The notes under the pieces are model-generated. The model saw nothing but the letters and a program-made list of their open reading frames with translations, was not told the origin of the DNA and made no database searches. From Oscillospiraceae bacterium (GTDB taxonomy: Bacteria; Bacillota; Clostridia; Oscillospirales; Acutalibacteraceae), in contig CADBPL010000165.1 in the NCBI GenBank assembly GCA_902796535.1, positions 1 through 15,300 of the forward strand: DNA of 15,300 nt. The letters are read 5' to 3'. Positions 7,803 to 13,265 of the stretch are shown in pieces; positions within the stretch are counted from its first letter, which is position 1, and each line of letters begins with the position of its first letter. Made by a program: the position numbers and the translations under genes.

Positions 7803-7812
7803 GCCTTGTTCC
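7782..7812 (-). terminator. intrinsic terminator of rplS
   Basis: On the minus strand a perfect 8-bp stem, GGAACAAG (7805-7812) with CTTGTTCC (7790-7797), encloses a 7-base loop and is followed directly by eight T (7782-7789). It lies 24 bases after the rplS stop codon. The stem is only moderately GC-rich, so some read-through into lepB is plausible. Confidence 0.9.
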
Positions 7813-7836
7813 TGATTTTTCACAATTTTGGGTGAA

Positions 7837-8181
7837 TTATTTAATGCTTTGCTTAACTTTTGCAGCCTTACCGACTCTGTCGCGAAGATAATAGAGCTTC
7901 GCTCTGCGAACCTTACCCTTGCGAACGGTGGTCACAGCGGCCACGTTCGGGGAATGGATCGGGAAAACCTTTTCCACGCCGACGCCGTAGGAAATGCGGC
8001 GAACGGTGAAGGTTTCGGAAACGCCGCTGCCCTTGTGGGCAATGACGATGCCCTCGAAGGCCTGGATTCTTTCTCTTTCGCCTTCACGGATCTTGACGTC
8101 GACACGAACGGTATCGCCGACTTCGGCGACCGGCTTTTCGGCCTTGATGCTGTCTTGCGCAATGAGTTTGAGTGCGTCCAT
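7837..8181 (-). CDS. rplS: 50S ribosomal protein L19
   Basis: A 114-residue L19, the large-subunit protein at the 30S/50S interface near bridge B6. Recognisable landmarks are the N-terminal DTVRVDVKIREG, RIQAFEGIVIAHKGSG, TFTVRRISYGVGVEKVFPIHSP and the C-terminal RRAKLYYLRDRVGKAAK. The length is standard. The ATG at 8181 follows GGAGG with proper spacing. It is flanked by its own promoter and terminator, so it is largely a single-gene unit feeding into the lepB operon by possible read-through. In many bacteria rplS follows rpsP-rimM-trmD; that group is not here. Confidence 0.98.
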   Translation of the reverse strand: MDALKLIAQDSIKAEKPVAEVGDTVRVDVKIREGERERIQAFEGIVIAHKGSGVSETFTVRRISYGVGVEKVFPIHSPNVAAVTTVRKGKVRRAKLYYLRDRVGKAAKVKQSIK

Positions 8182-8296
8182 TTTAAGTTCCTCCGTTAAA
8201 ATTTTCAGGCGTTCGTATCGGGTTGCGAAAGAGGACCGCCAGCCTTAATGATTTTGCATTAATTCCCGTCACGGATCATGACGGACAACAAACGCT
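8182..8296 (-). ncRNA. structured 5' leader of rplS, candidate L19 autoregulatory leader
   Basis: The roughly 115-base untranslated leader contains consecutive stem-loops: a 6-bp stem pairing 8279-8284 with 8266-8271 (7-base loop), a perfect 6-bp stem pairing 8257-8262 with 8245-8250 (6-base loop), and a possible GGCG/CGCC closing pair between 8237-8240 and 8208-8211 just ahead of the ribosome site. Firmicute rplS genes are known to carry an L19 leader family (Rfam L19_leader). Position and length fit, but I cannot confirm the consensus by eye. Confidence 0.45.
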
Positions 8297-8301
8297 TGAA
8301 T

Positions 8302-8347
8302 ATAATAACACAATGCGTTTTGAAATGCAAGCTTTTTTTAAAATTTT
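8302..8347 (-). promoter_or_regulatory. rplS promoter with A/T-rich UP-like element
   Basis: Read on the minus strand: -35 TTGCAT (8325-8330), a 17-base spacer and -10 TATTAT (8302-8307). Just upstream of the -35 is a run consisting only of A and T (8333-8347, A-tract, T-tract, A-tract), placed where an UP element binds the RNA polymerase alpha subunit. This suits a highly expressed ribosomal-protein gene. The predicted start is near 8295. Confidence 0.75.
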
Positions 8348-8382
8348 GTGTAATCCTTTTTAAAATTTTGTGTAATCCTTTT
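8339..8382. repeat. perfect 22-bp tandem duplication across the stop of the DUF2344 gene
   Basis: Bases 8339-8360 and 8361-8382 are identical: T, four A, four T, GTG, TAATCC, four T. The gene-proximal copy encodes the last residues (KDYTKF) and stop of the DUF2344 protein; the other copy is entirely beyond the stop and merges into the A/T-rich tract upstream of the rplS promoter. Confidence 0.95.
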
Positions 8383-9016
8383 TCAGCAGGCCCTTGCGCA
8401 CAACGGAAAGGCATTTCAGCCCCTCCCCCGTTTTGGCGCTCAGCGCGTCCAGCAGCAGCAGCGGGCTGAGGTTTTGCTGGCTGCCCGCAGCGAGCACGGC
8501 GTTCATTTCGACCGTGCCGTCCGCTTCCTCCACGGTCACGCTGCCGATCAGGTCGCAGCAGTTGATCTGCTTCATCGCTTTTTTGTGCCCGGCCTTGCCC
8601 AGCTTTTCGGCCGGCAATTCGCCGGAAGAAAGCGCCTGACGGATGCTTTCCGCCAGCCCGGGCACAGCCTGCAGCACGATCCGATACTGCGCAAAGGCGA
8701 TCTCGTTGGGCTTGGCGGTCGAATCCTGAACGGACACGACCTCGATCCCCTCCGGCATCACGGCGGACAAAGCCCGAAACACCTCTTCGTTCGTGCTCTC
8801 CCCTTCCAGCCGGATCTCGACCGGCTCGCTCTCGCTTTCAACGCCCAGCGGCAGCGGCAGCGCAAAGGTCAGGTACGGGTGCGGGTTGAAGCCCTCCGTG
8901 TACCACAGATCGATCCCGGCGCGGCGCACCGCACGCATCATACAGCGCTGCATATCCAGATGAGACAGGTATTTAGCTCTGCCCTTTTTGGCAAGCGTTA
9001 CTCTGATCGAACGCAT
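8360..9016 (-). CDS. DUF2344 / TIGR03936 radical-SAM-linked protein
   Basis: A 218-residue member of the DUF2344 (TIGR03936) family, found next to, or fused to, the TIGR03960 radical SAM proteins. Family signatures include MRSIRVTLAKKGRAKYLSHLD near the N-terminus and WYTEGFNPHPYLTFALPLPLGVES around residues 38-60. Biochemical function is not established; association with the radical SAM enzyme suggests a substrate- or RNA-binding subunit, which is inference. The ATG at 9016 has an excellent GGAGG site 8 bases upstream, within the radical SAM gene, and the two reading frames overlap by 44 bases, pointing to tight coupling. An earlier start at 9094 would be a reading of the upstream gene in another frame. 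The very end of the gene lies in the tandem 22-bp duplication. Confidence 0.9.
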   Translation of the reverse strand: MRSIRVTLAKKGRAKYLSHLDMQRCMMRAVRRAGIDLWYTEGFNPHPYLTFALPLPLGVESESEPVEIRLEGESTNEEVFRALSAVMPEGIEVVSVQDSTAKPNEIAFAQYRIVLQAVPGLAESIRQALSSGELPAEKLGKAGHKKAMKQINCCDLIGSVTVEEADGTVEMNAVLAAGSQQNLSPLLLLDALSAKTGEGLKCLSVVRKGLLKKDYTKF

Positions 9017-10847
9017 CGCAGTTCCCTCCGTTGAGCTTGTTGGCGCCGCAGCCGGCGCAATGCACGCGGCAGTGCGGCGTGGTGACGCCCTCATGCGCTC
9101 TGGCGTGCTCCCGCACCAGATACGCCCCGGTCACGCCGTAATCCAGATGATCCCACGGCAGCGTTTCTTCGGTGCTGCGCACCCGGTTGGCGTAAAACGC
9201 CGGGTCGAGCCCACATGCCGCAAAGCTTTCCAGCCATGTATCAATGTTAAAAAACTCGCTCCAGCCGTCGAGCCGGCAGCCCTTGCGCCAGGCTGTTTCG
9301 ATCACGGCGGAAAGCCGCCGGTCGCCCCGCGCCAGAACCCCTTCCAAAAAGCTGATATCGGTGTTGTGGCGGCTGAGCGAAATCTTCCTGCTGGTGAAGG
9401 AGGCGATCAGCAGCTGCTGCTTGCGCAGCAGCTCTTCCCTGCTGTCCTGCGCCTCCCACTGAAACGGCGTAAAGGGCTTTGGCACAAAGGGCGCAACGCT
9501 GATGCTGACGTTCACGCTCTTGCCCTTAGGCTTGTTCGGGTTGTGATAAAACGCGTCCACGACCCGCTGCGCCATCTGCGCAATGGCAACGATATCCTCA
9601 TCGGTTTCCGTCGGCAGGCCGAGCATGAAATAGAGCTTCACGCTTGTCCACCCGGCTTCAAACGCCTGACGGCAGGCGCGCAGGATCTCCTCCTCGGTAA
9701 TGTTCTTGTTGATCACGTCGCGCAGGCGCTGGGTGCCGGCTTCGGGCGCAAAGGTCAGGCCGCTGCGGCGCACGCTGCTCAGCCGTTCGGTCAGTTCGGC
9801 CGAAAACCGGTCGGCGCGCTGCGACGGCAGGGCAATATTCACCCGCTCCTTCTCCGTCCAGTCCAGCAGGGCGTTCAAAAGCGGCTCCAGCTCGGTGTAG
9901 TCGCTCGTGCTCAGCGAACACAGCGACACCTCGTCATAGCCGGTGGAATCACAGATATTCTTGCAGTCGCGGTTGACCACGTCGGCGTGCTTTTCGCGGA
10001 TCGGGCGGTAGATGTAGCCCGCCTGGCAGAAGCGGCAGCCGCGGATACAGCCGCGGAACACCTCGGCCACCGCGCGGTCATGGATGATTTCGATGGACGG
10101 CACAATAAAATCGGCCGGAAAAAACACGTTGTTCAGATCGGACACGATGCGCTTGGTCACCTTTTGCGGCGCGCCGTCTTTGGCGGTGATGCTTTTCACC
10201 GTGCCATCTTCGCAGTAGGCAACGTCATAAAGAGAGGGCACATAAACGCCGGGGATCTGCGCCGCCGCGCGCAGGAATTCCTGCTTGGAGGAGCCTTTTT
10301 TCTTATGCTCCCTGAGCAAATCGATCAGGTCGTTGGTCACTTCTTCCCCTTCGCCGGGCAGCATCAGGTCGATAAAATCCGCCAGCGGCTCGGCATTGCA
10401 CACGCACGGGCCGCCCGCAATGACCAGCGGCGTGAGCGCGGTGCGTTCGGCGCTGTGCAGCGGCAGACCGGCCAGATCGAGCATGTTCAGCACCGTTGTG
10501 TAGCACATCTCATATTGGAGCGTGAAGCCGATAACGTCGAATGACTTCAGCTCGTCGCCGCTTTCGAGCGCATAGAGCTTAATGTCGTTTTCACGCATTT
10601 TTTCTTCCATATCCGCCCACGGCGCGAACACGCGCTCGCACCACGCGTCCTCCCGGGCGTTCACCAGAGAATACAGGATCTTGATGCCCAGGTGCGACAT
10701 CCCGACCTCATAGGTATCCGGAAAACAAAACGCATAGCGAATATCGACCTTGTCTTTGTCTTTCATCACGCTGTTCAGCTCGCCGCCCGTGTAACGCCCG
10801 GGCTTTTGCACCGACAGCAGGATATCCTCCACTTTTTTTGAAAGCAT
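8973..10847 (-). CDS. TIGR03960-type B12-binding radical SAM protein
   Basis: A 624-residue radical SAM protein of the TIGR03960 type. The first 200 residues include the B12-binding-like portion (YAFCFPDTYEVGMSHLGIKILY; VIGFTLQYEMCYTTVLNMLDLAGLP; AGGPCVCNAEPLADFIDLMLPGEGEE). The cluster-binding motif CIRGCRFC supplies C267, C271 and C274, followed by GYIYRPIR. After the TIM-barrel part (PSQRADRF, LTFAPEAGTQRLRDVINK) comes a C-terminal cysteine-rich tail, CRVHCAGCGANKLNGGNC, that could bind a second metal site. The reaction is unknown. The start at 10847 has GGAGGAAG just upstream, and a good promoter overlaps the end of the preceding gene. In many Clostridia this gene and DUF2344 precede the RNase G-rplU-rpmA group; here rplS follows. 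Confidence 0.92.
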   Translation of the reverse strand: MLSKKVEDILLSVQKPGRYTGGELNSVMKDKDKVDIRYAFCFPDTYEVGMSHLGIKILYSLVNAREDAWCERVFAPWADMEEKMRENDIKLYALESGDELKSFDVIGFTLQYEMCYTTVLNMLDLAGLPLHSAERTALTPLVIAGGPCVCNAEPLADFIDLMLPGEGEEVTNDLIDLLREHKKKGSSKQEFLRAAAQIPGVYVPSLYDVAYCEDGTVKSITAKDGAPQKVTKRIVSDLNNVFFPADFIVPSIEIIHDRAVAEVFRGCIRGCRFCQAGYIYRPIREKHADVVNRDCKNICDSTGYDEVSLCSLSTSDYTELEPLLNALLDWTEKERVNIALPSQRADRFSAELTERLSSVRRSGLTFAPEAGTQRLRDVINKNITEEEILRACRQAFEAGWTSVKLYFMLGLPTETDEDIVAIAQMAQRVVDAFYHNPNKPKGKSVNVSISVAPFVPKPFTPFQWEAQDSREELLRKQQLLIASFTSRKISLSRHNTDISFLEGVLARGDRRLSAVIETAWRKGCRLDGWSEFFNIDTWLESFAACGLDPAFYANRVRSTEETLPWDHLDYGVTGAYLVREHARAHEGVTTPHCRVHCAGCGANKLNGGNCDAFDQSNACQKGQS

Positions 10848-10881
10848 AACTTCCTCCGCAATGAATGTATGGCATAAATGT

Positions 10882-10910
10882 ATATTACACGGTTTTTATC
10901 TTTTTTTCAA
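10882..10910 (-). promoter_or_regulatory. sigma-A promoter for the radical SAM / DUF2344 pair
   Basis: Read on the minus strand: -35 TTGAAA (10905-10910), an exact 17-base spacer and -10 TAATAT (10882-10887). The -35 lies within the last codons of the SpoIVFB-like gene. The start would be near 10875, giving a leader of about 28 bases. This separates vegetative expression of the radical SAM pair from the putative sporulation genes upstream. Confidence 0.7.
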
Positions 10911-11489
10911 GAGTGTACAGGCCAAATATGCCCCCGCCAGCAGCAAAGTGACGTTGTAGCGGCTTTTGATCAGCACCAAAAAGCCGATCACGGTCAGCGG
11001 AATGAGAAAGAAAACGCCCACAAAAAACACGATGCGCTCCGCGCGGGCGGAATCGGTGCGGCAGCACAGCCGGCAAAACACCGCGCGGCCGCAGTCGAGC
11101 GGCTCGATGGGGATGAGATTGAACGCCGCCAGCGACAGGTTGACGAGGATGGCGCGGTTGAGGCACGCGGTGTGGCACAGCCTGGCCGCAAGAAACAGCA
11201 GCAGCGCCGCCAGCAGGTTTGCCGCCGGGCCCGCCAGCGCGATCAGCATCTCCTGCCGGTAGCCGCCGCGCGGCACACGGGTGATGCAAAACCCGAACGG
11301 CTCCACACGCACGCAGGCGGGCCGCTCCCCGAACGCGAGCATACAAAGCAGGTGCCCCGCTTCGTGAACGCCGGCCGCCGCCAGCGCCAGCACCGCCGTG
11401 TTGGTTTTGTCGAGGATCAGCGCCAGACAGACCGTTAAAAAGAAAAAGAAGCTGATCCTTATCCGGCACTCTTTGATGCAAAACCTCAT
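10896..11489 (-). CDS. spoIVFB: M50 intramembrane metalloprotease, SpoIVFB-like
   Basis: A 197-residue site-2-protease-type membrane protein. The zinc motif HEAGH (H42, E43, H46) sits in the second hydrophobic segment, and the third ligand region is NLIPIEPLDCGR (N124, D132). The consensus there is usually PLDGG; a cysteine replaces the first glycine. About six hydrophobic segments are present. In Bacillus, SpoIVFB cleaves pro-sigma-K in the mother cell during sporulation; that role here is inferred from the neighbouring M23 protein. At 197 residues it is much shorter than B. subtilis SpoIVFB and has no C-terminal CBS domain. The ATG at 11489 overlaps the upstream stop as ATGA, an arrangement for coupled translation; I see no good ribosome site. 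An alternative ATG at 11501 would add four residues. Confidence 0.85.
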   Translation of the reverse strand: MRFCIKECRIRISFFFFLTVCLALILDKTNTAVLALAAAGVHEAGHLLCMLAFGERPACVRVEPFGFCITRVPRGGYRQEMLIALAGPAANLLAALLLFLAARLCHTACLNRAILVNLSLAAFNLIPIEPLDCGRAVFCRLCCRTDSARAERIVFFVGVFFLIPLTVIGFLVLIKSRYNVTLLLAGAYLACTLLKKR

Positions 11490-12349
11490 GGCATCAGCCA
11501 CGCCGGATTATAGTAAACGCCGTTGATGGTGATGGAAAAGTGCAGGTGCGGCCCGGTCGCCCACCCAGTGCGGCCGACCGCGGCAATGATCTCACCGGCG
11601 CGGATCACCGCCCCCTTTTCCGCAAAAATCTCGGAGCAGTGCAGATAAAGCGTTCGGGTGTTGGCGCCGTGGCTGAGAACGATGTAATTGCCGCGCTTTT
11701 CATTATAGCCGATCTCCTCCACCGTGCCGTTGAAGGCGGCGGCGATCGGCGACCCCTCCGGCGCGGCGATATCAACGCCGTTGTGAATGCCGTATTTTTT
11801 GGTGATGGGGTGAACGCGATAGCCGAACGGGGAACTGATCCTGCCCTCGGTCGGCGTCACCATGGCGACGGTGGAGCAGATGGGTGCAAAGCAGGCGTTC
11901 GCGCTGTTTTCACCACCCACCGCCTCGCCCGTTTCCGCAACCGACGGCGTTTGCAGCGCTTCTTCGTGATCCGCGTCCGTTTCCTGCGCGTGCGTCTCCT
12001 TTTCATCCTGCTCCGCGCTCGTTTCTTCCGGGCGCAGCTGCCGGTCTTTTTCCGGTTCCCCGCTCGTTTCCTCAACAAGCGGCAGCTGCAGCTTTTCCGC
12101 GCCCTGCCGGAGGGTTTGGAGCACTTCGTCCGCGCTCATATCGCGGCTCATGATCCGCTCAAACGAAACACGCAGGTTTTCAAAGGTTTTCGGCGCCGCC
12201 CTCGACACCGTGAGCAGCAGCGCCGCGCCGAGCAGCGCCAGCACAAGCTGCGCCACGGAAAGCCGCACCAGCCAGTCCCTCTTTTTTTCTTTCTTTTTCC
12301 GCACGGAGCCGAGCCTTGTGGCGGCGTAAGTTTCGTCAAATTCTTCCAT
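11486..12349 (-). CDS. spoIVFA: M23/LytM-domain membrane protein, SpoIVFA-like
   Basis: A 287-residue protein with a basic cytoplasmic N-terminus (KKKEKKR), one membrane anchor (about 26-48), an acidic low-complexity linker (about 92-150, rich in E, D, T and Q) and a C-terminal LytM/M23 domain (about 165-287). The zinc-ligand pattern is complete: H189 and D193 in GIHNGVD, and H268/H270 in GPHLHF. Coupled to an M50 protease, it matches the SpoIVFA-SpoIVFB arrangement, in which SpoIVFA anchors and restrains SpoIVFB in the forespore-engulfing membrane. With intact metal ligands it could also be an active endopeptidase on peptidoglycan. The ATG at 12349 follows AGGAG by 7 bases and is preferred over a start at 12376. 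Sporulation involvement is inference. Confidence 0.8.
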   Translation of the reverse strand: MEEFDETYAATRLGSVRKKKEKKRDWLVRLSVAQLVLALLGAALLLTVSRAAPKTFENLRVSFERIMSRDMSADEVLQTLRQGAEKLQLPLVEETSGEPEKDRQLRPEETSAEQDEKETHAQETDADHEEALQTPSVAETGEAVGGENSANACFAPICSTVAMVTPTEGRISSPFGYRVHPITKKYGIHNGVDIAAPEGSPIAAAFNGTVEEIGYNEKRGNYIVLSHGANTRTLYLHCSEIFAEKGAVIRAGEIIAAVGRTGWATGPHLHFSITINGVYYNPAWLMP

Positions 12350-12542
12350 CTTTCTTCTCCTATCTTGACCGTTCAAGGCAGCGCCGCACCATGCGCAGCG
12401 CGCTTGTTATTTATTCATAAATATGTTACAGGTTTGACAATCATACAACAAAGCCGTGTTTTTTAATGGAAGAAGAGGCTGAGGATATTGCGGCAAAGGC
12501 CGGAATGTGATAACATGAAGAAGGAAAAGAGGCGAAATATTT
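12350..12542. other. intergenic region between divergent transcription units
   Basis: This 193-base gap holds the promoters of the SpoIVFA-like gene (minus) and of the two-component system (plus). On the minus strand I see no convincing sigma-A promoter; a CATATTTA stretch (about 12418-12425) with GTATGAT 14 bases upstream vaguely resembles a sporulation sigma-E type layout, but the match is weak. A TTGACA on the plus strand at 12434-12439 has no good -10 partner. No open frame with a ribosome site was found here. Confidence 0.5.
12488..12516 (+). promoter_or_regulatory. candidate promoter of the two-component operon
   Basis: TTGCGG (12488-12493), a 17-base spacer and TAACAT (12511-12516), with TG at 12508-12509 forming an extended -10. 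The start would be near 12523, only about 20 bases before the regulator ATG, just leaving room for the GAGG ribosome site. Each hexamer is an imperfect match, as often found in regulated promoters. Confidence 0.4.
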
Positions 12543-13217
12543 ATGAAAAAAATCATTGTGGCCGACGACGAGGCGCACATTCGCCGTCTGGTGTGCGATT
12601 TTTTGCAAAACGAAGGATATGAAACGCTTCAGGCCGACGACGGCGACGTGGCGCTGGCGCTGTTCCGCGAGCATCCGGACGTTTCCGCGCTGATCCTGGA
12701 CGTGATGATGCCGAACCTGGACGGGTGGGCGGTCTGCCGCGAAATCCGCAAAACCAGCGCCGTGCCCGTCTTAATGCTCACGGCGCGAAGCGAGGAGTTC
12801 GACGAGCTCATGGGCTTTGACGTCGGCGCGGACGATTATGTGACCAAGCCGTTCAGCCCAAGCGTGCTGATGAAGCGCGTTGCCGCTTTGCTCAAGCGCG
12901 CCGGGGGCGACCCTGCCGCCAACAAGCGCAGCGCGCTGGATTCCCTTGTTGTGAACGAGGCCGCCCATGAGGTAACGCTCAACGGCAAAGCGCTGGAGCT
13001 GACGCTCAAGGAATACAACCTGCTGCTCAAGCTGCTCTCCTCCGCCGGGCGGGTGTTCACCAGGGAGCAGCTGCTGGACGACATCTGGGGCTTTGACTAT
13101 GAGGGCGATATCCGCACGGTCGATTCCCACATGGCGCGGCTGCGCACAAAGCTGGGCGACTGGGGCAACCGGCATCTGAAAACCGTTTACGGCGCCGGTT
13201 ACAAAATCGAAGCTTAA
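12543..13217 (+). CDS. OmpR/PhoB-family response regulator
   Basis: A 224-residue DNA-binding response regulator. The receiver domain (about 1-118) has the acidic pocket D8/D9, the phosphoacceptor D53 in LILDVMMPNLDG, the switch residue T80 in LMLTAR and K102 in VTKPFSP. After a short linker, the C-terminal winged-helix domain (about 127-224) contains LTLKEYNLLLKLL, FTREQLLDDIWG and the family ending VDSHMARLRTKLGD...VYGAGYKIE. It should be phosphorylated by the kinase encoded just downstream and bind direct repeats upstream of its targets, which cannot be identified here. The ATG at 12543 follows GAGG by 10 bases. Confidence 0.95.
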   Translation: MKKIIVADDEAHIRRLVCDFLQNEGYETLQADDGDVALALFREHPDVSALILDVMMPNLDGWAVCREIRKTSAVPVLMLTARSEEFDELMGFDVGADDYVTKPFSPSVLMKRVAALLKRAGGDPAANKRSALDSLVVNEAAHEVTLNGKALELTLKEYNLLLKLLSSAGRVFTREQLLDDIWGFDYEGDIRTVDSHMARLRTKLGDWGNRHLKTVYGAGYKIEA

Positions 13218-13251
13218 GGCAACACCGCGCAAATGGCGGCGCACGCCTTAA
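13214..13251 (+). other. intercistronic hairpin between regulator and kinase
   Basis: TTAAGGC (13214-13220) pairs perfectly with GCCTTAA (13245-13251); inside, CCGC (13225-13228) can pair with GCGG (13236-13239). The 5' arm includes the regulator's stop codon and the 3' arm abuts the kinase ribosome site (GGGAGG, 13254-13259). No T-run follows, so it is not a terminator. Confidence 0.6.
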
Positions 13252-13265
13252 AAGGGAGGAAGCAA

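Noticed and set aside
8339..8382. Direct repeats as a CRISPR or attachment site
   Set aside because: Only two directly abutting units without spacers and with no cas, integrase or tRNA gene nearby; a simple tandem duplication explains it.
8988..10544. Long open frame (518 codons) on the plus strand
   Set aside because: It lies antisense to the well-supported radical SAM gene, has a composition typical of GC-rich shadows (many R, A, H, Q, G) and shows no recognisable domain or ribosome site.
10885..11481. Alternative minus-strand frame of 198 codons
   Set aside because: It overlaps the M50 protease gene in another frame; only the frame ending at 10896 carries HEAGH and the NLIPIEPLD motif.
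12434..12462. Perfect TTGACA as -35 of the regulator promoter
   Set aside because: The hexamer at the right distance is TGTTTT, a poor -10, and the next T/A-rich match lies 22 bases away; the extended -10 candidate closer to the gene is preferred.
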